DNA of 64,000 nt. It comes from Acidobacteriaceae bacterium KBS 89 (GTDB lineage: Bacteria > Acidobacteriota > Terriglobia > Terriglobales > Acidobacteriaceae). Below the pieces are notes generated by a model that saw nothing but the letters and a program-made list of their open reading frames with translations, had not been told where the DNA came from and searched no databases. A program made the position numbers and the translations under genes. This document shows positions 1-9,930 of the stretch, piece by piece. How positions within the stretch are numbered: the first letter of the stretch is position 1; each line of letters starts with the position of its first letter. The stretch covers positions 868,001 through 932,000 of the forward strand of contig KB906756.1 of assembly GCA_000381605.1 (NCBI GenBank). The letters run 5' to 3'.

Positions 1-1803
1 CAAGTAAGCGGCAATGTGGGGTTCGGAACGGCGAAGTTCGGTAGTTTTACCGCTGTCGATGGAATCAACAGCGGCCGGTTCCTTGACGCACCGGAACCGG
101 CTGCTCTTCACGCGAACGGAAACGCTCAGAATCTCATTGAGCGACTGGATTTCAAGATCACACCCCAGACGTCCCTGCAGTTGAATACCAGCCTGAGCCG
201 ATCCTGGTTCCAGACTCCCAATACTCTGGATCAACAAGCTCTGGGGCAGAACCAGCGCCAAACGGTCGACACCTTCAATGTTGCGCCTTCCATTGTTCAT
301 ACTCTCAACAGCGTGGCCCTTAGCCAAACGAACCTCTGGGTGCGACAGGACAAGATCCGTTATCGGCCATCCGAAGATCTCTTCGCAGACACACCAGCAA
401 CACTGGCGCAGGCTCGCCGCCTGACGAACGCCGGAATACGCTCCGAGTTTACCTACGCACGCGGGCGGCATACCGCCATGATTGGAGCGGATTGGAGACA
501 TACGTTTCTCTCCGAGCAGTTCACAACGGGGCTGACCGATCCTGCATACAACAGTCCATGCCTGGGTCCAGACGGTTCGCCATCGCCCAATACCGCCTAC
601 ATCGATCCATCGCAGTGCGCGCCGGCGGGACTCACGGTAGATCCCGGCTTTCTGCCGGGCCTGTTGGCAATCGACCTCACCCGCAACGGGCAGCTTTTCA
701 ACTTCAAGGGCTACACCGACATCAAACAGGAGGCGGTCTTCGGGCAGGACAGCATCCGATTGAGAAACGTCACGTTCAACCTCGGGCTGCGCTTCGATAA
801 CTACAACGGACTGACGAGTAGTTCTGAATTTCAGCCGCGCGTCGGCGCGGCCTATACCGCCTCTCGCCTCCACACGGTCTTTCATCTCGCTTATTCGCGG
901 GTCTTTCTGACGCCCTACAACGAGAATCTGATCGTGGCTAGTTCGAGCAGCCCCGGATCAACGGCTGGAGCATTAGGCGCTGTCGACTCGGCGATCCTCA
1001 AGACGGGCAGGCGCAACCAGTTCAATGTCGGCTTCGAGACCCAAGTGTTGAAGCTGCTCTCATTGAGTGGGGAGTATCTGTGGAAGTTTACCTACGGGGC
1101 TTACGACTTCGATGTGCTGCTCAACAGTCCACTGACGTTTCCCACGCAGTTCAGAAAATCGAAGATCGATGGTGCGCTATTCCGCGCCACGATTGCCCCG
1201 ACGCATGGTTTCACTGGCTACCTGACCGTGAGTCATGTTCGTTCCCGGCTCTTCGGGCCAGAGACTGGAGGCGTGAGTTTTAGCCCACCGTACAGCAATG
1301 TCGCGCGCCCCGACCACGACGAGGGGCTAGCGATGAACTTGTATACGCGGTATCAGATTGGATCTCGCGGGCCTTGGGTTGGGGTCTCTTATCGCTACGA
1401 TGGCGGGCTGGTTGCGGTTGCTGTGCCTGATTATGCAACGGCGCTACGCCTTACCGGCGACGAACAAGGTCAGATGGGGCTCTACTGCGGTGCAACCTTT
1501 GCTAATGCATCTAATCCGATACGGTCCTGTGGCGCTCACCTTGGAGCTACGCGCATTCGTATTCCACCGGCGGGCACGGAGAACGACGACAGAAATCCTC
1601 CGCGCATCGCAGTGAGAAACGTCGTCGATCTCTCCATCGGTCAGGACGATCTCTTTCGCCATGAAAAACAGATCCTTGGCGTACGCCTCGACGTAGTGAA
1701 TCTGGCCAACGTGAATGGCCTCTACAACTTCCTCTCCACATTTTCGGGAACCCACTTCATAAGTCCACGGAGCATCACAGCTCAGATTCGCTACACGTTC
1801 TGA
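1..1803 (+). CDS. TonB-dependent receptor, C-terminal part (5' end outside window)
   Basis: The reading frame is open from base 1, so the gene starts upstream of the window and only about 600 C-terminal residues are seen. They read as an outer-membrane beta-barrel: alternating aromatic/polar strands, a GLRFDNYNG-type strand, and an end in RYTF with the terminal Phe typical of outer-membrane barrel proteins. A late LDVVNLANVNGLYNF segment followed by the last strand fits the acidobacterial receptors that carry a carboxypeptidase-like N-terminal domain, but that domain is not visible here. Such receptors import large ligands such as glycans or siderophores; the substrate cannot be read. The next gene, a kinase, starts 168 nt downstream. 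Confidence 0.85.
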   Translation, partial: QVSGNVGFGTAKFGSFTAVDGINSGRFLDAPEPAALHANGNAQNLIERLDFKITPQTSLQLNTSLSRSWFQTPNTLDQQALGQNQRQTVDTFNVAPSIVHTLNSVALSQTNLWVRQDKIRYRPSEDLFADTPATLAQARRLTNAGIRSEFTYARGRHTAMIGADWRHTFLSEQFTTGLTDPAYNSPCLGPDGSPSPNTAYIDPSQCAPAGLTVDPGFLPGLLAIDLTRNGQLFNFKGYTDIKQEAVFGQDSIRLRNVTFNLGLRFDNYNGLTSSSEFQPRVGAAYTASRLHTVFHLAYSRVFLTPYNENLIVASSSSPGSTAGALGAVDSAILKTGRRNQFNVGFETQVLKLLSLSGEYLWKFTYGAYDFDVLLNSPLTFPTQFRKSKIDGALFRATIAPTHGFTGYLTVSHVRSRLFGPETGGVSFSPPYSNVARPDHDEGLAMNLYTRYQIGSRGPWVGVSYRYDGGLVAVAVPDYATALRLTGDEQGQMGLYCGATFANASNPIRSCGAHLGATRIRIPPAGTENDDRNPPRIAVRNVVDLSIGQDDLFRHEKQILGVRLDVVNLANVNGLYNFLSTFSGTHFISPRSITAQIRYTF

Positions 1804-1970
1804 GGTTTTTTCGATTGCCCGAAGCCTTGGGAGGTTCCAGAGAATTAGTGTGGACGCCAGCAACCGCCATGATAATATGTGACGTCATTCACCCGACAAC
1901 TCAAATACGTGTCAAAATTCTCCGCACTATAGTTCTTGGCTAGCACACCTGTAGCACTTGGAAAGTCACC

Positions 1971-4900
1971 TTGGCCCAACGTTCTGTCGTTCGCCACCGA
2001 AGCTCGCTGCCAGCGCTACTAGCCCTGGCTCTTCTGTACTTGCCCTTCGCGCAGGCAAGCCAAGCCGACGCTCCAGTCTCCTCTGGCCCTCAAACTACGG
2101 AAATTGGGACGCCAGTTCTCGAGAATTTTTCGCCCCGGGCCTATAACAGCAGCGGCCAGATCTGGACCATCCTCCAGGATCGCCGCGGCGTCATGTACTT
2201 TGGTAATTCAGGCGGCACAATTCTCGAGTACGACGGCGTTACCTGGCGAAAAATCTTCATGCCATCGAGTGTCACGCGCTCTCTTGCGATGGACGAGACG
2301 GGCAAAATATGGGTGGGTATCAGCGAAAACTTCGGATACCTCGAGGCTGATTCCTCCGGCACGCAGCACTTTGTGTCGCTTCTCGACAAAGTCCCCGTGC
2401 AGGACAGGAAATTTACTGACGTCTGGCAGACGCTTGTAACTCCGCAAGGTGTCTTTTTTCGCTCGTATGATCGCTTGTTTCGCTGGGATGGCAAGCGCAT
2501 GCAGGTCTGGTCACCCCAACCCCAATCCAGATTTCAAGCGCTCTCGGCTGTCCGTGGCCATATCTACACAGATCAGAACGGAATTGGCCTCCAGGAGATC
2601 GTCGGCGACGAACTTCGCAATCTTCCAGGGGGCGACGCTTATAAGAACGCCGGCAAGTTATTCCTTCATCCCTACGACGAGACCCACATCCTGATCTCTC
2701 AACGCGATCAGCTACTCACTCTGTACGACGGTCAAAAGGCCACCCCCTTCCCCACTCAAGCTGACGAATATCTGCAAAAGAGCAAGCTCTATACGTCTAC
2801 CGTGCTTGCCGATGGAAGCTTTTGCATCACGACGTTGAACGGTGGGGCAGTCATCCTGGGACACGACGGCAAGCTCCGCCAGATTATCGACGAGGCTGCT
2901 GGTCTCTTGGGCTCGAATGTCCTGTCTGCCTATCAAGACCGAGAGGGTGCGCTATGGCTGGGACTCGATGCCGGTGTCGCTCGCGTTGAGATTGATTCGC
3001 CGATCTCAATCTTCTCGCGAATTGGCGTGCTCGATGAGGCCCGATTCAAGGGCACTGTCTATACCTCCTCGGGAGGAGGCAGCTCTGCGGTTCAACGGAT
3101 GATCTCAGATCCGCAGACCGGGCGCCCATCCTTCGTGCCGCTTCATGGCGCAACTCAAGGCTTCGCCCTGCTGGTCTTCAAAGATCCGACGGGTAAGACT
3201 CCCGAGCAACTGCTCGCTGCCACCAGCGAAGGCGTCATGAGGGTTGAGGGCGATGCGCTTGTCCCCGCCTTGCCCTCTCTGCACGGTCTCAACGAGCAGA
3301 CTTATTTCGTGAGTCAGTCCCACAAGACTCCCTCCCGCGTGTACATCGGTCATGGCGACGGGGTGGCCTCGATGCGATGGGATGGCCAAGCGTGGATCGA
3401 TGAGGGAAGACTTCCGGACACGGTCTATGAAGCCAGGGGCCTGGTCGAAGACGCTGACGGAACTCTTTGGGTCAGCGGCAGTAACAGCAAGGTGCTGCGT
3501 GTGGAAGTCGCTGCTTCGGGCATGCGAGATTCAAAGGTGCAGGTCCTTTCCTTTAATGAAGGTGTCATCGAAGGCTCCAACGATATCGAATTTGTTGCGG
3601 GAAACATCTTTGCCACGTTCGATCGTTCGAAGAACATGTACCGTTGGGATGCGACTGCCCATAAGTTTGTCGTCGATAACAGTTTCCTGCTTCCCATCGA
3701 TGCTCCCGACGCTTCGTCAGCTCTTAGTCCGATTGATAAAGACAATTTTTGGTCTTTGACAGGGTCTTCCGACAACCGGCGCCTCGGCCTCTTTCGCCGT
3801 CAGCCTGATGGAACCTGGCATGTCGAAGAGGACCCGTATCGTCGTCTTAACCGGTTCCGTGTCTTCACTCAACATTCTGAGCCCGGTGGCGATGTTTGGA
3901 TGACCGGCGAAAACCTCGTCCGCTTCCGGCCGGGCTCGAATCGAGTAGCGTCGCAGTCATTTCCGACGATGGTCCGGCAGGTGAATGCCGGGTCGAAGGT
4001 CGTGTTTGGCGGCGCCAGTGTGGCCGGAACACCTGACCTGCGCCTCCCGCCGGGCAGCAATGCTCTTCGCTTTCAGTTTGCTGCATTGACCTATGGAAAC
4101 CCTGCCGAAACTGACTACCAATACTTCCTCGAAGGCGCGGACAAGGATTGGTCGACTTGGGGCAGGCAGAAAGAGGCGAACTACAGCGGCTTAGGCCCTG
4201 GTGACTATCGCTTCCGTGTCCGCTCGCGCTCGGATGACGGTCGCGCAGGGGAAGAAGGAATCTATTCCTTCACGATCCTTCCACCCTGGTACCGGACCAC
4301 GCTCGCCTACGTGCTTTACGGCCTACTCTTTATCCTGCTGGCTCTCGCGGCCTGGCGTCTCATAACCAGGCATGAGCGCGAAAAGGCTCGTCAGAAAACG
4401 GAAGCGCTCGAAGCTCAGGCGAAAGCTCTTGAAGCCACTGTGGCGGATCGCACACAAGAGATTCGTGCCCAGGCTGTCGAAATCGCCGCTCAAAAGGACA
4501 GCATCGAGCTTCTTAGCGAAATCGGCAAAGAGATCACCGCCTCTCTCGACCTCGACACCATCCTGTTCAAGCTCTACGAGCGAGTCAATCAGATCGTGGA
4601 TGCAAGTATCTTCGGGGTCGGCCTCTACCGGCCTGAGAAGCGTGTAATTGAATACAGCCTCGCCATTGAAAACGGCAAGCGATACGCTCCTTATACGCGA
4701 AGCACAGACGACAAAAATCAGTTCGCGGTCTGGTGTATCGACAACCGCCAGCCGATTTTGCTGAACGATGTCACGACCCAATTCTCAAAATACATCCCCT
4801 TCTACGAACATACGGGAGGTGACCTTGTAGACGGCAGCAAGGCGCAGCCGCCCGCCTCGATGATCTATTTGCCACTCATCGCGCAGGATCGTGTTCTCGG

Positions 4901-6989
4901 CGTACTCAGTATTCAAAGTTTCAAGAAGAACGCGTACACAGAGCAGCACGTCAGCTTGCTCGAAAATCTCGCGGCGTATACGACCATCGCACTCGACAAT
5001 GCGGGTGCGTACCTGGTCATCAACCAACGGGAACACGAAGTCCGAGAGCGTGCCGCCGAGTTGGTCACTATTAATCGCATCACCCAGGCACTCGCAACCC
5101 AACTCGATAAAGACCGTCTGATCCAGTTTGTCGGAGACCAGGTGCGAGACTTGTTTCACGCGCCCATCGCCTACGTCTCGCTGCTTGATCGGGCGACCAT
5201 GATCCTCCAGTTTCCGTATACCTTTGGCGAAGACGCGGAGCCCCGGCCGTTTGGCTCAGGACTGACATCACAGATTATCCGGACCGGTCAGCCACTCCTC
5301 ATCAATGAGGATATGGATCGCAATCGCGCCAGGCTGGGCATTGAGCAGATGGGCCGCAATACTGCCTCCTACCTCGGAGTCCCCATTCCTTCCGGCGGGC
5401 AAACGATCGGCGTCATCAGTGTCCAGTCGACCGATCAGGAAGGGCGCTTCACGGAGGCGGACCAGCGACTGTTGTCAACGATCGCCTCCGCAGTTGGAGT
5501 GGCTATCCACAACGCTAAACTCTTCGAGGACGCCCGCCAGGCGAGAGCCGCCGCAGAAGAGGCCGATGCCGCCAAGAGCTCGTTCCTTTCTACAGTCAGC
5601 CATGAGCTTCGCACTCCGCTCACGTCTGTGCTTGGCTTTGCCAAGATCATTCGGCGCCGCCTCGAAGAGCGTCTCTTCCCGCTGATTCCCGAAGACGATC
5701 GAAAGGTACAGCAAGCCAAAGAGCAGGTAATTGAGAATCTTGGTGTCGTCGTCAGTGAAGGAGAGCGCCTCACGAAACTGATCGACGATGTACTTGATCT
5801 CGCCAAGATTGAAGCTGGCAAATTCACCTGGAACATGGCCACCGTCTCTGTATCCGACGTGATTGAGCGTGCAATTGCGGCTACCGCTTCATTGTTCGAA
5901 GCGAAAAAACTGGGCTTGCTCAGGGACGTCGAACCGGACCTCCCTACAATTACGGGAGATCAGGACCGCCTTATTCAGGTCATTATCAATCTCATCTCAA
6001 ACGCCGTTAAATTTACTGACTCGGGCTCCGTTACTTGCTCCGCTCGCCTGCGTGGCGATGACCTCGTCGTCAGCGTCATTGACTCCGGGATCGGCATCGC
6101 CACGACTGATCAGCCAAAAGTCTTCGAGAAGTTCAAGCAAGTTGGCGATACCCTGACTGACAAGCCCAAAGGCACAGGCCTTGGCTTGCCCATTTGTAAA
6201 GAGATCGTGGAATATCATGGCGGAAAAATCTGGGTTGAAAGCGCGCCCGGCCGCGGCAGCACTTTCTCCTTCACGCTGCCAATAGCTGGCCCGTCTGCGC
6301 AGCTCGATCTGCTGCCCGTCCGGCGCTCAGTTGATATTGAGTCCCTTGTGCGCCAATTGCGCGAACAGGTTGCAACTCACCAACCGCGAGACAAGTCTGT
6401 TCTGGTCGTCGATGATGACTCGAACATTCGTTCCCTGCTCCATCAGGAACTGACCGAAGCAGGCTATGTAGTTCGCCTCGCCGAAGATGGCCGCAAGGCA
6501 CTGGCTCTTATCCGTGAGGAGACTCCCGGCCTCGTCATCCTGGACGTCATGATGCCAGAGATGAATGGCTTTGACGTAGCAGCCGTGCTGAAAAACGACC
6601 CCGCCACTATGGACATTCCGATCATCATCCTGTCTATCGTGGAGGACAAGGAGCGCGGATTCCGTCTTGGCGTGGATCGCTATCTCACCAAGCCAATAGA
6701 CACGGCCTCCCTCTTCCATGAAGTAGACGCATTGCTGGACCAGGGCAAATCGAGGAAGAAGGTGATGGTGGTCGACGAGGATGCCTCCACTATCCGGACT
6801 CTGACCGACGTTCTCGAGACTCGCGGTTATCAGGTCGTGGAATCCAATGGCTCCGAACTTGTTTCAAGAGCTGTCCTCTCCAAGCCGGACATCATCATCT
6901 TGAATTCGCTCCTATCCAGTGACGAAGCGGTCCGCGCACTGCGGTTCGAGAAAGGAATGGAGAACGTTCTCTTTCTCATCTATCAATGA
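1971..6989 (+). CDS. Hybrid sensor histidine kinase with periplasmic beta-propeller, two GAF domains and two receivers
   Basis: A 1672-residue membrane kinase. TTG is taken as start because it places a good signal peptide (basic start, LALALL core, AQA end near residue 30) directly at the N-terminus; GGAAAG lies 5 nt upstream and the first in-frame ATG is far inside. Domains: two-component-regulator propeller repeats about 60-690, Y_Y_Y domain about 695-765, one membrane helix about 777-798, coiled coil, GAF about 850-1010, GAF about 1030-1180, HisKA with phospho-acceptor His1211 in SHELRTPL, HATPase about 1320-1440 (NLISNAVKF, GTGLGLPI), receiver 1 with Asp1525 in LDVMMP, and a short receiver 2 from about 1595. 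Receiver 2 has Asn1645 at the phosphorylation position and stops early. The stop overlaps the next ATG (ATGA). Propeller kinases usually sense glycans or their products; the ligand here is unknown. Confidence 0.92.
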   Translation: MAQRSVVRHRSSLPALLALALLYLPFAQASQADAPVSSGPQTTEIGTPVLENFSPRAYNSSGQIWTILQDRRGVMYFGNSGGTILEYDGVTWRKIFMPSSVTRSLAMDETGKIWVGISENFGYLEADSSGTQHFVSLLDKVPVQDRKFTDVWQTLVTPQGVFFRSYDRLFRWDGKRMQVWSPQPQSRFQALSAVRGHIYTDQNGIGLQEIVGDELRNLPGGDAYKNAGKLFLHPYDETHILISQRDQLLTLYDGQKATPFPTQADEYLQKSKLYTSTVLADGSFCITTLNGGAVILGHDGKLRQIIDEAAGLLGSNVLSAYQDREGALWLGLDAGVARVEIDSPISIFSRIGVLDEARFKGTVYTSSGGGSSAVQRMISDPQTGRPSFVPLHGATQGFALLVFKDPTGKTPEQLLAATSEGVMRVEGDALVPALPSLHGLNEQTYFVSQSHKTPSRVYIGHGDGVASMRWDGQAWIDEGRLPDTVYEARGLVEDADGTLWVSGSNSKVLRVEVAASGMRDSKVQVLSFNEGVIEGSNDIEFVAGNIFATFDRSKNMYRWDATAHKFVVDNSFLLPIDAPDASSALSPIDKDNFWSLTGSSDNRRLGLFRRQPDGTWHVEEDPYRRLNRFRVFTQHSEPGGDVWMTGENLVRFRPGSNRVASQSFPTMVRQVNAGSKVVFGGASVAGTPDLRLPPGSNALRFQFAALTYGNPAETDYQYFLEGADKDWSTWGRQKEANYSGLGPGDYRFRVRSRSDDGRAGEEGIYSFTILPPWYRTTLAYVLYGLLFILLALAAWRLITRHEREKARQKTEALEAQAKALEATVADRTQEIRAQAVEIAAQKDSIELLSEIGKEITASLDLDTILFKLYERVNQIVDASIFGVGLYRPEKRVIEYSLAIENGKRYAPYTRSTDDKNQFAVWCIDNRQPILLNDVTTQFSKYIPFYEHTGGDLVDGSKAQPPASMIYLPLIAQDRVLGVLSIQSFKKNAYTEQHVSLLENLAAYTTIALDNAGAYLVINQREHEVRERAAELVTINRITQALATQLDKDRLIQFVGDQVRDLFHAPIAYVSLLDRATMILQFPYTFGEDAEPRPFGSGLTSQIIRTGQPLLINEDMDRNRARLGIEQMGRNTASYLGVPIPSGGQTIGVISVQSTDQEGRFTEADQRLLSTIASAVGVAIHNAKLFEDARQARAAAEEADAAKSSFLSTVSHELRTPLTSVLGFAKIIRRRLEERLFPLIPEDDRKVQQAKEQVIENLGVVVSEGERLTKLIDDVLDLAKIEAGKFTWNMATVSVSDVIERAIAATASLFEAKKLGLLRDVEPDLPTITGDQDRLIQVIINLISNAVKFTDSGSVTCSARLRGDDLVVSVIDSGIGIATTDQPKVFEKFKQVGDTLTDKPKGTGLGLPICKEIVEYHGGKIWVESAPGRGSTFSFTLPIAGPSAQLDLLPVRRSVDIESLVRQLREQVATHQPRDKSVLVVDDDSNIRSLLHQELTEAGYVVRLAEDGRKALALIREETPGLVILDVMMPEMNGFDVAAVLKNDPATMDIPIIILSIVEDKERGFRLGVDRYLTKPIDTASLFHEVDALLDQGKSRKKVMVVDEDASTIRTLTDVLETRGYQVVESNGSELVSRAVLSKPDIIILNSLLSSDEAVRALRFEKGMENVLFLIYQ

Positions 6990-7381
6990 AAACCATGAAG
7001 ATCCTGATCGTTGACGACGAACCACATCTACGCACGCTGATCCAGCAGACCCTGGAAGAGCTCGAAGACGAAGGCGTAGACCTTCTTACGGCAAGCAATG
7101 GCGAAGAGGCGCTTGAAACAATCCGTGAGGAGCAGCCAAATCTAGTCTTCCTCGACGTAATGATGCCTAAGAAAAATGGCTTCGACGTGTGTAATGCGGT
7201 GAAGAACGAACTGGGGTTGGGACACATCCACATCATCCTTCTCACAGCGAAGGGGCAGGAGTTCGACCGCAAACGCGGACAGGAGGTTGGCGCCGACCTT
7301 TACATGACTAAGCCATTTGATCCTGATGCGCTCATCGCGAAAGCACGTTCCGTTCTGGGTCTGCAGTCGCCCGGACTGTGA
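6986..7381 (+). CDS. CheY-like single-domain response regulator
   Basis: A 131-residue receiver domain without output domain. The acidic pair is in IVDDEP, the phospho-acceptor is Asp57 in LDVMMP, the switch Thr is Thr87 and the conserved Lys is Lys109 in TKPF. It overlaps the hybrid kinase by 4 nt and ends 6 nt before a SpoIIE-type phosphatase gene, so the three are almost certainly co-translated. The likely role is a phospho-relay shuttle between the kinase and a partner, perhaps the phosphatase. It is complete, unlike the truncated receiver that ends the preceding protein. Confidence 0.92.
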   Translation: MKTMKILIVDDEPHLRTLIQQTLEELEDEGVDLLTASNGEEALETIREEQPNLVFLDVMMPKKNGFDVCNAVKNELGLGHIHIILLTAKGQEFDRKRGQEVGADLYMTKPFDPDALIAKARSVLGLQSPGL

Positions 7382-7387
7382 AGCCAT

Positions 7388-8881
7388 ATGCCTGGTCTCA
7401 CTCTCAAAGCTCTCCTCAGTCCCAGGTCCGGCAGCCGCCCCGCTCTAGCAGCGCTATTGGAGGCGATGAAAGGCGACATTTGCATTGTTGATCCGTGGGA
7501 TAAGCCTCTTCTCGGGGCGATTTCCAATGAGACTTCCATCGATCAGTCTCGTGTGCCGATCCAGTTCGAAGAGACGACATTTGGCTTTGTAGTCGGTCCT
7601 CCTGAATCTGCCGCTGCCGTGGCTTTGCTCGTTACCCACCTGGCGGCTCGCGATTCCGAAGGCCGTGCCCTCGGTTCAGAGATTCTTCATCTCTACCGCG
7701 AAGTCCATTTGATTGAGCAGCTCTCGGAGCAGCTCGCAGCTCTCCTCGATTTACCAGCTGTCAGTCAGTCGGCGCTTGGCCAAGCCCAGCGGCTCATCCC
7801 CGCCACGCATGGCGGCATTCTCGTTGTCGAAGAAACCGATGGTACCCTGCGCAACACTGCCTCATTCGGTCGCTCCTCGAGCGATTCCGATGGTAATCTC
7901 GGCCCTCTCTTGCCCGACTCGCGCTTCGCCTCCTCGATCCTGGAACGTGGGGTAGCGGAGATCGTCAACAACTGCTCCTCTGATCCCCGGGCCGTCGATT
8001 CCGAACGCAGCTTCAACGCTTTAATATGTGCCCCACTGCGAGCTGGGCAGCGTACCGTTGGCGTTATCGCTCTGGCTAACACCGCCACTGGGGCAACCTA
8101 CTCCGCAGCCGATCTGAAACTGCTCAACACCATCGCCCTGCAAACGGCGGCCGCTATTGCGAACTCAATCCTCTGCGCCGAAATGGTTGACGCTGCCCGC
8201 ATCCGCGCCGCTTTTGCCGCGGAGCTTCATGCGGCCAGCACTGTGCAGCAGCTCCTGCTTCAGGGCGCCTCGCGTCCCACGCCTGGCTTCCAAGTGGAAT
8301 CCGTGTACCTGCCGGCCAGTGAGGTCGGTGGCGACTTCTTCTTTGTGTCCCCGGCACCAGACGGCTCCGTTACCGCCATTGTGGGGGACGTCTCGGGAAA
8401 GGGTCTGACCGCAGCCATGCGGGTGGCGATGATTCTTGGCGCACTTCGCCGCGAGACTTCACACGACCCAGGCGAGATTCTCTTCGGCCTCAACAATGCG
8501 CTGATCGCGCAAGGCCAACTCGGCTTTACTACTGCTTGCTGTATCCGGATCTCGCTCTCCGGTGAATACACGCTTGCGAACGCCGGTCACATCGCCCCTT
8601 ATCTTTCTGGGCGTGAACTAGATACACCGTCGGCGTTGCCGCTTGGCCTCATCCGGGACCAGATCTATGAGCTGACGCAGGGCCACCTGCGATCTGGAGA
8701 GCGCCTCGTCCTGCTATCTGACGGCGTTCCAGAGGCACGATCTCACGCTGGAGAGCTTTACGGCTTTGAGCGCCTTTCCGGCCTGACTCTGATGGCTGCC
8801 CAAGACATAGCTGAAGCCGCCCGACTCTTCGGCCAGGAAGATGACATCACAGTCCTGACACTGGCTTTCACGACTACCTAG
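7388..8881 (+). CDS. GAF-domain SpoIIE/RsbU-type PP2C serine phosphatase
   Basis: A 497-residue cytoplasmic protein. Residues of about 115-270 form a GAF-like sensor region. Residues of about 280-495 are a PP2C_SIG/SpoIIE domain: the helix before the domain, EVGGDFF, VGDVSGKG and the closing EDDITVLTL carry the metal-binding acidic residues. Enzymes of this family dephosphorylate anti-sigma-factor antagonists (RsbV/SpoIIAA type). No antagonist or anti-sigma factor is encoded nearby, so the target is unknown. It is third gene of the operon, 6 nt after the receiver, with no clear ribosome-binding site of its own, so translational coupling is likely. The end faces a convergent SDR gene. Confidence 0.9.
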   Translation: MPGLTLKALLSPRSGSRPALAALLEAMKGDICIVDPWDKPLLGAISNETSIDQSRVPIQFEETTFGFVVGPPESAAAVALLVTHLAARDSEGRALGSEILHLYREVHLIEQLSEQLAALLDLPAVSQSALGQAQRLIPATHGGILVVEETDGTLRNTASFGRSSSDSDGNLGPLLPDSRFASSILERGVAEIVNNCSSDPRAVDSERSFNALICAPLRAGQRTVGVIALANTATGATYSAADLKLLNTIALQTAAAIANSILCAEMVDAARIRAAFAAELHAASTVQQLLLQGASRPTPGFQVESVYLPASEVGGDFFFVSPAPDGSVTAIVGDVSGKGLTAAMRVAMILGALRRETSHDPGEILFGLNNALIAQGQLGFTTACCIRISLSGEYTLANAGHIAPYLSGRELDTPSALPLGLIRDQIYELTQGHLRSGERLVLLSDGVPEARSHAGELYGFERLSGLTLMAAQDIAEAARLFGQEDDITVLTLAFTTT

Positions 8882-8986
8882 ACGCGAGCAATACCGCAGA
8901 CCGATCGTAAAGCAGAACGGGACTCGCTCCGGAAGCTGCGGTTGACGAGTCCGTTCGATGTACTCCAGCAGTATGGAGTTCTGCGG

Positions 8987-9718
8987 CTAAATCTGGGCTG
9001 TGCCACCGTCCACGAAGAGCTCGATGCCGTTGACGAAACTGGAATCGCTGGACGCGAGGAAGAGGGCGACGGTCGCAATCTCTTCCGGGCGTCCCATCTC
9101 GCCGCGCGGGATCTGGGATTTGAAGAACTCCTTGGCATCCGGGCCGAGTGGATCCAGGATCGGCGTGTCGATGGTGCCGGGACTGAGGATGTTCACGCGG
9201 ATTCTGCGCTCCTTGAGTTCGAGGAGCCAGGTACGAGCGAAGGAGCGCACCGCAGCCTTGCTGGCACTGTAGACACCGAACGCCGGAATGCCCTTGATGC
9301 TGGCGATTGATCCATTCAAGAAGATGGAGCCGTTGTCGTTGAAGAGCGGTAGCGCTTTCTGCACGGTGAAGAGTGTACCGCGCACATTGAGGTCGAAAGT
9401 CTTGTCGAAGTGCTCCTCGGTGACCTCTTCGAGCTTGACGAACTCTCCCTGGCCGGCGCTGGCGAAGAGGATGTCGATCTTGCCCTTCTCGTGCTTGACG
9501 GTCTCATAGAGGCGGTCGAGGTCCTCCAGGTTGCCGGCGTCGCCCTGCACGCCAATGACGTTTCTGCCGATGAGCTTCACGGCCTCATCCAGTTTGTCCT
9601 TGCGGCGACCTGTGATGAAGACGAAGGCGCCCTCCTCGACAAAGAGCTTAGCTGTTGCCAGCGCCATACCGGAGGTCGCTGCGGTGATGACCGCTACTTT
9701 TCCTTCAAGTTTTCCCAT
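8987..9718 (-). CDS. SDR-family oxidoreductase with altered dinucleotide motif
   Basis: A 243-residue classical short-chain dehydrogenase. Catalytic residues Asn111, Ser137, Tyr150 and Lys154 are present (YSASK) and the C-terminus FVDGGTAQI is typical. The nucleotide loop, normally TGxxxGxG, reads TAATSGMA: Ala13 and Ala19 replace two glycines. The family often binds NADPH through a basic GRR motif, present here at 37-39. GAGGAA lies just upstream of the ATG. It is divergent from an ArsR-family regulator, an arrangement usual for quinone- or aldehyde-responsive SDR genes, and is probably controlled by it. Substrate unknown. Confidence 0.88.
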   Translation of the reverse strand: MGKLEGKVAVITAATSGMALATAKLFVEEGAFVFITGRRKDKLDEAVKLIGRNVIGVQGDAGNLEDLDRLYETVKHEKGKIDILFASAGQGEFVKLEEVTEEHFDKTFDLNVRGTLFTVQKALPLFNDNGSIFLNGSIASIKGIPAFGVYSASKAAVRSFARTWLLELKERRIRVNILSPGTIDTPILDPLGPDAKEFFKSQIPRGEMGRPEEIATVALFLASSDSSFVNGIELFVDGGTAQI

Positions 9719-9874
9719 GACTGTTCCTCTTTCCTAGGTTGTGGTTGGTGCTGGAGCCCGCCGCTTCTTTGCCGTAGGCAGCGGGCAGTGTCGAATTGGC
9801 GAAATTCGGGGCTGCCGGACACGGCCGCTGCCAATTTGGTTGTGGTCAGTTGATGAAATGGGCGCTCGGATAGA

Positions 9875-9905
9875 TTCAATAGTTCCGCAATAATGAACAA
9901 TTGAA
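9875..9905. promoter_or_regulatory. Inverted repeat, probable ArsR-family operator
   Basis: TTCAATAGTTC (9875-9885) and GAACAATTGAA (9895-9905) are reverse complements at 10 of 11 positions, separated by 9 nt. The site is 25 nt before the regulator's ATG and in the divergent promoter region of the SDR gene, where an autoregulating repressor would bind both promoters. Binding itself is inferred. Confidence 0.55.
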
Positions 9906-9930
9906 CCTTTCTCTTTGAACGACTACTCTT

